DNA of 52,842 nt, from positions 1-52,842 of the forward strand of contig NZBN01000003.1 in NCBI GenBank assembly GCA_002687935.1. The letters run 5' to 3'. Origin of the DNA: Methanobacteriota archaeon (GTDB lineage: Archaea; Undinarchaeota; Undinarchaeia; Undinarchaeales; Undinarchaeaceae). Shown piece after piece: positions 8,704 through 16,617 of the stretch. How positions within the stretch are numbered: the first letter of the stretch is position 1; each line of letters begins with the position of its first letter. Under the pieces are notes generated by a model, which searched no databases, was not told the DNA's origin, and saw nothing but the letters and a program-made list of their open reading frames with translations. Position numbers and translations under genes: made by a program.

Positions 8704-9435
8704 TCAGCTGTCACTTTGCTCCAGTATCTGCCCCACTCTTTTTATTGTGTTATATAAGTCTTTTTTCAATTCATCCAACTTATTCAGGTCTGCCTCGCCT
8801 TTTGCCTCCTCATATATCTGGTCAATCTGCATCAGACAGGACTGGAAATCATTTTTCAAATAGTCCTTAATTATTCCTGTTGTAAATCCTTCCATTGCTC
8901 CGGCATCTTCATGAGCCTGTCTTAGAATTCCCAAATCATTTTCAATCCTAATAAGACTCTCTTCAATTTGCAAAAGAAGGAAATTTGCCTCTGCGACTTT
9001 TTCTTCTTTCATTAGTTTTAAAACGTCTAAAAAAGTTTTTGGATATTCTCCCCTCTTCCGTATACCTAATTTCTTTGCCTGTTTCTTGGCCGCATCATAT
9101 CGGTCTAGTATCGCTTCCTTATTCTGCAATGACCATTCATGAACAGTCAATTTTTTACTTCGTTTTTTACTATTCACATATGCAACAACAAAACTCCTTA
9201 GATAAGATGTAATCGCCTTAAGTCTCTCCAAACTAGTATCCTTTTCAACCTTGTCATAAATATCGGTGAGCCTGCGTACATCAGGATAGACCATTTTCAT
9301 TATTTCTATTGTGGTGTTTCTGCCAAGAGCGTTATTAACCCCTGAAATCTGGTCAATAACTCTACTTTTCTCTCTTTCAAGACCCTCTTCTTTCTCTAGC
9401 TTTTCTCTTATTCTTTTAAAGGGTTCTTTTACCAT
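8704..9435 (-). CDS. Unrecognised all-helical protein
   Basis: This soluble protein of about 243 residues is rich in Lys, Glu and Leu and predicted to be almost entirely helical, with heptad-like stretches. It is not assigned to a family. The ATG at 9435 (MVKEPFKRIREKLE) is preferred over the GTG at 9444, because a TATA box on the minus strand (GACATATATCT, 9458-9468) is centred about 27 nt upstream of that ATG. A translin-like or structural role was considered but no motif supports it. Confidence 0.7.
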   Translation of the reverse strand: MVKEPFKRIREKLEKEEGLEREKSRVIDQISGVNNALGRNTTIEIMKMVYPDVRRLTDIYDKVEKDTSLERLKAITSYLRSFVVAYVNSKKRSKKLTVHEWSLQNKEAILDRYDAAKKQAKKLGIRKRGEYPKTFLDVLKLMKEEKVAEANFLLLQIEESLIRIENDLGILRQAHEDAGAMEGFTTGIIKDYLKNDFQSCLMQIDQIYEEAKGEADLNKLDELKKDLYNTIKRVGQILEQSDS

Positions 9436-9522
9436 AATATACACTACTTTGCTTTCCAGATATATGTCTTTTTTGTTTTAGGAATTCGCAAGTTTTTAAT
9501 AAACAATAACCTTAAAACAAAT

Positions 9523-9651
9523 ATGGAACAAGCCGGAATATGTCAAAACTGCAAAAAAGAGCTCGCATCTTCACCATGCCCAGTCTGCAAACTTAACCTT
9601 TGCTCAGAATGCAAAAGCTCTCACAGTTGTATGTCTTCAAATAAGAGTTAG
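9523..9651 (+). CDS. 42-residue Cys/His-rich zinc-finger-like protein
   Basis: The small ORF MEQAGICQNCKKELASS... has the ligand series C7-x2-C10-x8-C19-x2-C22-x4-C27-x2-C30-x3-H34-x1-C36, a B-box or double-zinc-ribbon-like layout that could bind two Zn ions. A TATA box (TTTTTAATAAAC, 9492-9503) sits about 26 nt before the ATG, the leaderless spacing of many other genes here, which supports it as real. Its 3' end overlaps the convergent aEF-1beta gene by 15 nt. Small zinc-ribbon genes are often linked to aEF-1beta in archaea. This one is convergent and its pattern differs from the usual CPxCGF-type ribbon. Confidence 0.65.
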   Translation: MEQAGICQNCKKELASSPCPVCKLNLCSECKSSHSCMSSNKS

Positions 9652-9897
9652 AGCAAGCTGTTCAATACTGCTGACTCCTTCTGTTTCAGATAGTTGTTTT
9701 TCAACAGAGTCAGGGTCACTCTTTGGATCCTTGTCATCCAGAATAAAAGTTGCAATAATCTGCTCCATTCCATATATAAACGGCTTTTTCTCAAGAGTTT
9801 CGAAATAAGGAACACCCCTTATACATTCTTCAAGCTTATCCATATCAACATCCGGTCCGTCCGGCCTTACTGCATAAATCAATGCTGCTTTTCCCAT
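9637..9897 (-). CDS. ef1b: Translation elongation factor aEF-1beta
   Basis: This is the nucleotide-exchange factor for aEF-1alpha (EF1 guanine-nucleotide-exchange domain). The protein of 86 residues shows the family pattern: N-terminal MGKAALIYAVRPDGPDVDMD, central PFIYGMEQIIATFILDD and C-terminal GVSSIEQLALTLI. The length is normal for archaea (about 90). It converges on the small Cys-rich ORF with overlapping 3' ends. Confidence 0.9.
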   Translation of the reverse strand: MGKAALIYAVRPDGPDVDMDKLEECIRGVPYFETLEKKPFIYGMEQIIATFILDDKDPKSDPDSVEKQLSETEGVSSIEQLALTLI

Positions 9898-9998
9898 AGC
9901 GATTTGATATAATCACAGCGCTTAATAATACTTTCCCAGTACCTCTAAAAGCTTTTTAACAATCCTTTTAAGGACAAAAAGTGATAGGAAAACGGGAA

Positions 9999-10658
9999 AT
10001 GGTAATCATACTACTAAATTTAAAAGCCTATGAACAGGGCATCGGAGAAAAGGCAGAGGAGCTTGCCCGTATAGCTGGGGAACTTGCTGAGTCTTCAGGC
10101 AGTCGAATAATCATATCTCCACAGGCTACCGATATTGCCTCACTTTCAAAAAATATCGAAACATTTTCCCAGCACGTAGATTCTTCACCTATGGGAGCAC
10201 AAACAGGCTCAATTCTTCCGGAATCAGCAAAGGCAGCAGGAGCTACAGGAAGTCTTCTGAATCATGCCGAGAGACAGATTTCTGAAGAAGAAATAAAATC
10301 TGGAATTGAACGTCTTACAGCACTTGGAATGGAAAGCATGGTATGTGCAAGCACTCCGGAACTCGCTGCAAAATACGCAGAATACAATCCGACTTACATA
10401 GCAATAGAGCCCCCTGAATTAATAGGGAGTGGTATTTCAGTTTCAACAGCCAACCCTGACATAGTAACAAATAGTATAGAGCAGGTAAAAGCAGTAAATC
10501 CAAATGTCAAAGTTGTCTGCGGTGCAGGAATCTCTACTGGTGAAGATGTCAGAAAAGCAATAGAACTCGGTTCAGAAGGAGCTCTTGCCGCAAGCGCCTT
10601 CGTAAAGGCAGAAAATCCAAGGGCAGTTCTTGAAGATTTAATTGGAGGATTAAAATGA
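9999..10658 (+). CDS. tpiA: Triosephosphate isomerase (archaeal type)
   Basis: The enzyme interconverts dihydroxyacetone phosphate and glyceraldehyde-3-phosphate. Catalytic residues counted from the ATG at 9999 are K9 (LLNLKAYEQG), H89 (LLNHAERQI) and E137 (IAIEPPELIGSG). The phosphate-binding VCGAGIS loop is near 170. At 219 residues it is the short archaeal form. An in-frame GTG at 9981 would add six residues, but the family begins just before the NLK motif, so the ATG is preferred. It is first in a five-gene operon and overlaps pgk by 4 nt. Confidence 0.93.
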   Translation: MVIILLNLKAYEQGIGEKAEELARIAGELAESSGSRIIISPQATDIASLSKNIETFSQHVDSSPMGAQTGSILPESAKAAGATGSLLNHAERQISEEEIKSGIERLTALGMESMVCASTPELAAKYAEYNPTYIAIEPPELIGSGISVSTANPDIVTNSIEQVKAVNPNVKVVCGAGISTGEDVRKAIELGSEGALAASAFVKAENPRAVLEDLIGGLK

Positions 10659-11875
10659 CGGACTTTAACACAATGGATAACTTCGATTTTTCAGGAAAAA
10701 CAGTGATAGCAAGGTTGGATCTGAACTCACCAATGGACCCACAGACAGGAGAGTTTCTGGATACCAGGAGAATAGAAAAACACGCAATAACTGTCAAAGA
10801 ACTTTCAGAAAAAGGAGCGAAAGTCGTTGTTCTTTCTCATCAGGGACGTCCGGGCTCAAGAGATTTTACAACTCTCAACTCTCACACAGAATATCTTCAG
10901 AAGGAGGTCGGGATTCCTATAGAATACATAGAAGGAGGTCTCATAAGTCCTGGTGTTGTTAGAAAAATAAAGGAAATGAAGGATGGTGAAATAATTTTAC
11001 TTGAAAACGTTCGTTTCCTTTCCGAAGAAAATATTTCACAGCCAGCAGATGTCCAGGCAAAAACACATTTCGTTGGAACACTTGCACCTCTTGCAGATAT
11101 CTATGTCGGAGATGCCTTTGCAACAGCCCACAGAAGCCAGTCTTCCTTAGTAGGTTTTCCTGAGATTCTTCCGTCCTGTGCAGGAAGGGTGATGGAAAGA
11201 GAACTTTCAATGCTGTCAGAGGCGAGAAATTCTGATGCAAGACCTAGTGTTTTTTCAGCTGGTGGCGCAAAGGTCCGAGATAGTCTGAAAGTGATTGCCC
11301 ATTTCCTTGACCGTGGAGTTGTGGATACAATTCTTACTTCTGGACTAGTCGCAAGTGTATTCCTCGTTGCAAAAGGTTACACAATAGACGGTCTAGAATA
11401 CATGGAAAATTATGATTCTCTTGTAAGAAAGGCAAAAGCACTCTACAACGACTATTCAGATAAAATACTTCTTCCTGAAGACCTTGCTGCAGATAAGTAT
11501 GGAAAACGATTGGAGATTCCTTTATCAGAACTTCCAATTCCCTACAAGATATCAGATATCGGAAGCAAGACAGCTGAAAAATATTCAGAAATTCTTCGTT
11601 CAGCAAAGACAATCATAGCAAATGGTCCTGCAGGAATATTCGAGGATGAAAATTTTGCCAAAGGAACCAATGAAATTGCCAAAGCAATCGCAGAGTCCGG
11701 TGGATTCACAGTTGTTGGTGGAGGACATATTGCAACTGCCATCCGCAAGTTAAATCTCGGAGATAAAATTACTCATATAAGCACAGGCGGTGGAGCCTGT
11801 ATACTCTTCTTGGCAGGTGAAAAACTCCCTGCTATCGAAGCCCTTAAGAAGGCAAAAGAACGAGAGGCTAAGTAA
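10655..11875 (+). CDS. pgk: Phosphoglycerate kinase
   Basis: The enzyme moves phosphate between 1,3-bisphosphoglycerate and ADP. Visible motifs are VIARLDLNSPMD (substrate-binding RxDxN), VVLSHQGRPG, LLENVRF, VGDAFATAHRSQSS, GGAKVRDS, NGPAGIFED (nucleotide domain) and STGGGACILFL. The length of 406 is normal. It is coupled to tpiA by an ATGA overlap, and the GAPDH gene starts 1 nt after its stop. Confidence 0.95.
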   Translation: MTDFNTMDNFDFSGKTVIARLDLNSPMDPQTGEFLDTRRIEKHAITVKELSEKGAKVVVLSHQGRPGSRDFTTLNSHTEYLQKEVGIPIEYIEGGLISPGVVRKIKEMKDGEIILLENVRFLSEENISQPADVQAKTHFVGTLAPLADIYVGDAFATAHRSQSSLVGFPEILPSCAGRVMERELSMLSEARNSDARPSVFSAGGAKVRDSLKVIAHFLDRGVVDTILTSGLVASVFLVAKGYTIDGLEYMENYDSLVRKAKALYNDYSDKILLPEDLAADKYGKRLEIPLSELPIPYKISDIGSKTAEKYSEILRSAKTIIANGPAGIFEDENFAKGTNEIAKAIAESGGFTVVGGGHIATAIRKLNLGDKITHISTGGGACILFLAGEKLPAIEALKKAKEREAK

Positions 11876-11876
11876 A

Positions 11877-12896
11877 ATGAGTAAGGTAAAAGTAGCAATC
11901 AATGGTTACGGAACAATTGGAAAAAGAGTAGCGGATGCAGTCAGTCTACAGGACGATATGGAGGTCCTCGGTGTAACAAAAACAAGACCAAATTTCGAAG
12001 CCCGCCTTGCAAATGACAGAAATTATCCTTTATACGGAATTTCAAAAGAAAGCGTTAAGTCCTTCGAAGAGGAAGATCTAAAAACAGAGGGACTTTCCGA
12101 CAGTCTTCTGGAAGCGGCGGACATAGTTGTTGACTGCACTCCTGGAAAAATCGGCGCAAAAAATAAAGAAGCCCTTTATATTCCTAAAAAACTCAAGGCA
12201 ATTTATCAAGGTGGGGAAAAGGCTTCAGTTGGAGATACAAGCTTCATCGCCCAGGTAAACTACATCTCTTCACTCGGAAAGGACCACATCAGAGTTGTCA
12301 GTTGTAATACAACTGGTCTGTCAAGAACTCTCGGTGCATTGTCATCAAATTTCACTATCGGAAATACCAGGGCCTTCCTCGTAAGGAGAAGCGCAGACCC
12401 AAGGGATTCTTCAAAAGGTCCAATAAATGCAATAATTCCTGATCCACTTAATGTTCCAAGTCACCACGGTCCTGATGTAAAGACAATTCTTCCGGAATTA
12501 AATGTTATAACTAGTGCTGTAAAAGTTCCGACAACGCTTATGCATCTTCATTCTCTAATGATAGAGCTAAAAGACGGAACTTCAGGAGAGGATATTAAAT
12601 CACTTCTCGAAAAAACACGAAGGGTAAAAGTTCTTCATTCAAAAGAAGGCTTCCGTTCAACAGCTGAACTTATAGAATACGCCCGTGACCTTGGTCGTTC
12701 AAGATATGACTTATATGAAAATATGATTTGGGAGGACTCAATCATCGTAAAGGACAGTGAGGCCTACCTTTTCCAGGGAATAGCCCAGGAATCAATTGTT
12801 GTCCCTGAGAATATAGACGCAATCCGTGCAGCTCTTGAACTGGAAACAGATGCAGAAAAAAGTATGGACAAAACAGACAAAGCACTTTCAATATAA
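11877..12896 (+). CDS. gap: Type II (archaeal) glyceraldehyde-3-phosphate dehydrogenase
   Basis: The phosphorylating GAPDH carries a Rossmann motif, INGYGTIGKRVADAV, and the catalytic cysteine C143 in VVSCNTTGLSRTL. The open frame runs upstream into pgk, but the ATG at 11877 (MSKVKVAINGYG) sits 1 nt after the pgk stop and fits the family start, giving 339 residues. Together with tpiA and pgk it covers three consecutive steps of the lower glycolytic/gluconeogenic pathway in one transcript. NAD versus NADP preference is not decided here. Confidence 0.94.
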   Translation: MSKVKVAINGYGTIGKRVADAVSLQDDMEVLGVTKTRPNFEARLANDRNYPLYGISKESVKSFEEEDLKTEGLSDSLLEAADIVVDCTPGKIGAKNKEALYIPKKLKAIYQGGEKASVGDTSFIAQVNYISSLGKDHIRVVSCNTTGLSRTLGALSSNFTIGNTRAFLVRRSADPRDSSKGPINAIIPDPLNVPSHHGPDVKTILPELNVITSAVKVPTTLMHLHSLMIELKDGTSGEDIKSLLEKTRRVKVLHSKEGFRSTAELIEYARDLGRSRYDLYENMIWEDSIIVKDSEAYLFQGIAQESIVVPENIDAIRAALELETDAEKSMDKTDKALSI

Positions 12897-13240
12897 TGCC
12901 CTACAAACAAGCAATAGTTGTCAGAAAGGATCTCAAGCTCAGTCCTGGAAAGATGTCTGTCCAGGTTGCTCATGCTTCTGTCGAATCTCTCTGGAAAGCA
13001 GATGGAAAAATTGCATCAAAGTGGTCTGAAGAAGGTGCAAGAAAAGTTGCAGTATATGCGACAGACGAGAAAGAACTTCTTGAAATTTTTGAGAAAGCAA
13101 AATCAATGGGAATTCCCACAGCTCTTATAACAGATGCCGGAAAAACCGAAATTCCTCCTGGTACAAAGACAGCTGTTGGTATAGGTCCTGATACACAGGA
13201 AAACCTGAACAAAATAACTGGTACACTTACTCTTGTATGA
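12896..13240 (+). CDS. pth2: Peptidyl-tRNA hydrolase, Pth2 type
   Basis: The enzyme releases tRNA from stalled peptidyl-tRNA. The 114-residue protein matches archaeal/eukaryotic Pth2 throughout: QAIVVRKDLKLSPGKMSVQ with the conserved Lys and Gly-Lys, AHAS, then TALITDAGKTEIPPGT and AVGIGPDTQENLNKITG. It overlaps gap by 1 nt (TAATG) and truD by 4 nt (ATGA). Confidence 0.95.
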   Translation: MPYKQAIVVRKDLKLSPGKMSVQVAHASVESLWKADGKIASKWSEEGARKVAVYATDEKELLEIFEKAKSMGIPTALITDAGKTEIPPGTKTAVGIGPDTQENLNKITGTLTLV

Positions 13241-14373
13241 AAAATATAGGAATTTTGGCGTACGCTACAAAATCAAAAGGGATAGGTGGAACTATCAAGG
13301 AGCTTCCGGAAGATTTTATGGTCCAGGAAATTCAAGAAGACAGAAGCACTTCCAGTTTTGAACCCTCAAAAGAACTGCCAAAATCTTCTGAAGAAGTCAA
13401 GGAATACACACATTTCACTTTAGTCAAGAGAGATTGGAATCAGGAACAGATTTTAAAACGAGTTGCCCGTCGGCTAGAGATATCAAGAAAACGTTTTTCG
13501 ACTTCAGGAACAAAAGACAAAAAAGCACTTACTGCCCAAAAAGTTTCTGCCTGGAAAATTTCTCCAAAAGAGCTCCTGAACGTCAGAATAAAAGACTGCG
13601 AACTGGGGGATTTTTCCTACTCTTCGGAAAAAATAGAACTCGGAGACCACTGGGGCAATCGTTTCACAGTAAAGCTTCTTGGAGCTTCGGGAAGTCCTGA
13701 AAAAACACTAAAAGAACTCGAAGAATTCGGAGGGATTCCAAATTTTTTCGGAGAACAGCGCTTTGGTCTGCGTCTTAACAATCATATTGTTGGAAAACAC
13801 ATACTGGAAGGTAATATAGAGTCTGCAGTCCACGAATTCCTTGCAGGAACTGGGGAAAGAGAATCAGAAGAAGGAAGGAAGGCCCGCGAAACTCTTGCAG
13901 AAAACTGGGGTGATTTTGGAAAAGCTCTGAAAGAATTTCCAGTCTATATGCGCTTTGAACGAGCTCTCCTCGACCATCTCAACATTCACCCAAATGATTA
14001 TGTCGGAGCTTTCAAAAAACTGTCAAAACAGACATACAAATTCTTCACTCACGCATATCAGAGCTACCTTTTCAACATAATTCTGAGCGAGCGCATCAAC
14101 AATGGCTCCAATCTAGATGGAAGTTCAAACATACTTGGCTATGAATCAGAACCAGATGAAGCTGAATCCACTCTTCTGGAAAAAGAAGGTCTGAATTTGA
14201 AAGATTTCAAAGTCAGTCAGTTCCCTGAGGCAAGCGTTCGTGGTGACATCCGAACTCATCTGGCAGAAATTGGAAATTTAAGCTGGGAAGATGAAAAAGA
14301 TATCAACCTTGGCTTTGACCTCAGGAAAGGGGCATACGCAACAATTCTTTTGAGGGAGGTTCAAAAGGCATAA
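13237..14373 (+). CDS. truD: tRNA pseudouridine(13) synthase TruD
   Basis: The enzyme converts U13 of tRNA to pseudouridine. The catalytic aspartate is D94 in FSTSGTKDKKALTAQ, and the family motif NFFGEQRFGLR follows. The TRUD insertion domain and the late AYQSYLFN motif are present. The length of 378 is within the archaeal range. It ends the tpiA-pgk-gap-pth2-truD operon. A Ser/Glu-rich insert near residues 35-55 follows the LPEDFMVQEI motif and looks lineage-specific. Confidence 0.93.
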   Translation: MKNIGILAYATKSKGIGGTIKELPEDFMVQEIQEDRSTSSFEPSKELPKSSEEVKEYTHFTLVKRDWNQEQILKRVARRLEISRKRFSTSGTKDKKALTAQKVSAWKISPKELLNVRIKDCELGDFSYSSEKIELGDHWGNRFTVKLLGASGSPEKTLKELEEFGGIPNFFGEQRFGLRLNNHIVGKHILEGNIESAVHEFLAGTGERESEEGRKARETLAENWGDFGKALKEFPVYMRFERALLDHLNIHPNDYVGAFKKLSKQTYKFFTHAYQSYLFNIILSERINNGSNLDGSSNILGYESEPDEAESTLLEKEGLNLKDFKVSQFPEASVRGDIRTHLAEIGNLSWEDEKDINLGFDLRKGAYATILLREVQKA

Positions 14374-14377
14374 ATAC
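14369..14377 (+). promoter_or_regulatory. TATA box of aglB
   Basis: CATAAATAC overlaps the truD stop codon and is centred about 28 nt upstream of the ATG at 14401. Confidence 0.55.
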
Positions 14378-14400
14378 ACACTGCCCTATGAAAACTCTCT

Positions 14401-16428
14401 ATGGCTGAGCAGGATTATTCAATTGATTTTTCAAAAATTGCTGAAAAACTCGTAAAGAATAAAAAAGTCATTTTCGTCGTTTTACTAGCCTTAGTACTTT
14501 TTTTCTCGGCATGGGTTCGTTTGATACCTGCAGATCAGTATTACTTGTCTGCGATGGACCCTTACTGGCATTATCGCCACTCAGCTGAAATAGTTGACCA
14601 CGGTTATCCGGGGACAGAATTAAGAGAAATAGATGGAAAGATGGTTCCTTGGGACTCCTTTCATAATGCTCCTTATGGTGGGGAGGCTTCAAAAGAGTTC
14701 TACCAATATTTCACAGCCTATAGTTACATGTATTTAGGGAAGTTCCTTGTTGCCGATTTAATGACTTGGGCTAAACTTACTCCGGTCTTTTTCGGAGTTC
14801 TCTCAGTTCTTTTCATGTACTTATTGGTCGCCCAACTATTCGGCAGAGGAGCAGGTCTCGGCGCAGCCTTCATGTTTTCTATGGCTCCATCCTTCCTTAT
14901 GCGAAGTGTTGCAGGGTTCGCAGATACGGACGCTCCGATAGCATTCTTCACTATACTCAGTTTCTACCTCTTCCTTCTTGCATGGGATAAGGAATCTTAC
15001 TTATGGGGAGCTTCAGCCGGTCTTTCTATGGGGCTGTTTGCATTCACTTGGGGTGGCTACAGATTCGCCCCGCTATTTATAACAGCGGCCGTTGGTTTCC
15101 ACGTGGTTTCCAAAATAACTCTTGCCTATGTCAGAAAAAAGAATGTTATTTCTGAACTTAAAACTCATCGCAAAAAATACATCGTTTTCGCTGTTTTCCT
15201 TCTTTCAATGTTTATATTCGTTACACTATTCAAAGGTATAGAGCTTGCAAAATTCTGGAGTGCGACAAGAGTGTTCTCTTCCCTGAAAGAAATGCAAAGA
15301 GAATCACTTGATACGGAAGTAAGAAATGTTTTCCTGACAGTTTCTGAAATGAGCCCAGGAAGTCTTGTAGAAATTGTAAGCCGCGTTCACATAATCTCAG
15401 TATTCCTTTTCTTCGCATTCCTCGCTCTTCTGCCCTTCGGTTTATGGAAAAAACTTTCAGGCAAATTCTTCCACTTGTCCTTCTTTACAATCTGGTTGGC
15501 TGCTACCTTCTATTCCTCTTTCACGGCTGTCCGTTTCATAGAAATGTTTGCAATACCGCTCGCTATCTTCAGTGGAATCGTAATTGCAGAAATGGTTTCT
15601 AAAATATCAAGCAAAAAACCAGTTATCTCTATCTTTGTGGTCGTTACGCTTATCGCACTTATTTTCTTCGTTCCAAATTACAATCTCAGCGGACCTTCAT
15701 ATTTCCAAACTTCAATCTCAATAGCAGGACAGTCAGGGCCGGGTGTTTCGGGTCCTTGGCTTGATTTCTTTGACTGGGTAAAAACAGAGACTCCAGAGGA
15801 TGCTATATTCGCAAGTTGGTGGGATCCTGGTCACGCTCTTACAGCTCTTGGTGAGCGTCCAGTTGTAGCTGATGGAAGTCAAAACGACGAACATGTCCAC
15901 GACTTAGCTATAATGTTCACATCAACTGATATGGATACTTCCCTGAGCCTTATGAAAGAGTACAATATCAGCTACTTCTTCACAAGTTCTGACCTTCTTC
16001 CAAAATATAGTGCAATAAGTTTCCTTGCTGGAGATCCTGACTACTATCCACAGGTTCCACTTTCACAGACAAGTCAACAAGGGGATACTACCGTTCTCGA
16101 GTACAGACTCAGCCAGACTGAAGCCGTTTATATTTCTTTAACAGGCCCAGTGGCCTCATCAACACTCCAGAGTGGCTATAATACAGTTCCAATACAAAGG
16201 CTTGTCGCCTTTTCAAATGGTCAAATTGTAAAATTCGAAACAGAAGCGGACGACGCGGTGGATTATATGATATATGTCCTTCCAGACTACCAATCCATTT
16301 TCCTACTTCCACCAAGGCTTGAAAATAATCTCCTCACACGTCTACATCTCTTCGCCGGCGCCGATGTTGAGGGTCTGGAATTCGTAAAGGACTTTGGCGG
16401 AACTATAAAAGTATTCAAAGTAGAATAA
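14401..16428 (+). CDS. aglB: Oligosaccharyltransferase STT3/AglB
   Basis: This integral membrane enzyme transfers lipid-linked oligosaccharide to Asn in NxS/T. The N-terminal half has about a dozen TM helices. The first external loop carries the acidic catalytic motif MDPYWHYRHSAEI (about residues 51-63). The C-terminal globular domain has SWWDPGHALTALGERP (from about 472), the family's WWDxG acceptor-binding motif with Pro in the usual Tyr position. At 675 residues it is compact compared with AglB of 850-970. It has its own promoter, and downstream sugar-nucleotide genes point to surface glycosylation. Confidence 0.93.
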   Translation: MAEQDYSIDFSKIAEKLVKNKKVIFVVLLALVLFFSAWVRLIPADQYYLSAMDPYWHYRHSAEIVDHGYPGTELREIDGKMVPWDSFHNAPYGGEASKEFYQYFTAYSYMYLGKFLVADLMTWAKLTPVFFGVLSVLFMYLLVAQLFGRGAGLGAAFMFSMAPSFLMRSVAGFADTDAPIAFFTILSFYLFLLAWDKESYLWGASAGLSMGLFAFTWGGYRFAPLFITAAVGFHVVSKITLAYVRKKNVISELKTHRKKYIVFAVFLLSMFIFVTLFKGIELAKFWSATRVFSSLKEMQRESLDTEVRNVFLTVSEMSPGSLVEIVSRVHIISVFLFFAFLALLPFGLWKKLSGKFFHLSFFTIWLAATFYSSFTAVRFIEMFAIPLAIFSGIVIAEMVSKISSKKPVISIFVVVTLIALIFFVPNYNLSGPSYFQTSISIAGQSGPGVSGPWLDFFDWVKTETPEDAIFASWWDPGHALTALGERPVVADGSQNDEHVHDLAIMFTSTDMDTSLSLMKEYNISYFFTSSDLLPKYSAISFLAGDPDYYPQVPLSQTSQQGDTTVLEYRLSQTEAVYISLTGPVASSTLQSGYNTVPIQRLVAFSNGQIVKFETEADDAVDYMIYVLPDYQSIFLLPPRLENNLLTRLHLFAGADVEGLEFVKDFGGTIKVFKVE

Positions 16429-16505
16429 TTGCCAAGAGAAAGCTTTAATAATACACTTTACTAATGTTTGGTTTATGTGGTTTCCCAAAAAAGATACTAC
16501 ATATT

Positions 16506-16604
16506 ATTAGCAGCTATAAGCTGTGGGCGCCTCCCCTTGTGCTTCGGCACAGACCACCACCGGGGGGCGCATCCCATTCTCATAAGAGTTATAAAGCAGC
16601 TAAT
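16506..16604 (+). ncRNA. Candidate structured RNA or leader element
   Basis: The 189-nt gap between aglB and the UDP-glucose dehydrogenase gene contains a nested fold. An outer imperfect stem pairs 16506-16519 with 16589-16604 (13 pairs, one mismatch, one bulge). A GC stem pairs 16527-16535 with 16562-16570 (nine pairs, one G-U). Inside it is a perfect 5-bp hairpin with a UUCG tetraloop (TGTGC-TTCG-GCACA, 16538-16551). A TATA-like CTTTAATA at 16443-16450 could drive it. Strand and boundaries are inferred. The right arm of the outer stem overlaps the downstream TATA box, so only the inner part may be RNA. Confidence 0.4.
16589..16596 (+). promoter_or_regulatory. TATA box of UDP-glucose dehydrogenase gene
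   Basis: TTATAAAG is centred about 26 nt upstream of the ATG at 16618, the leaderless spacing seen across the window. Confidence 0.6.
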
Positions 16605-16617
16605 CAACCTCTAGAGC

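Noticed and set aside
11790-11876. 29-residue N-terminal extension of GAPDH
   Set aside because: It lies within pgk, and the Rossmann start is at the ATG at 11877, 1 nt after the pgk stop.
14387-14395. Single TATGAAAAC near the aglB start as a further regulator site
   Set aside because: Only one half of the 17-bp element; ATGAAAA is common by chance around start codons.
16506-16604. Structured gap considered as a tRNA
   Set aside because: No T-loop GGTTCGAAT-type box, no acceptor-stem pairing of the right length and no anticodon arm.
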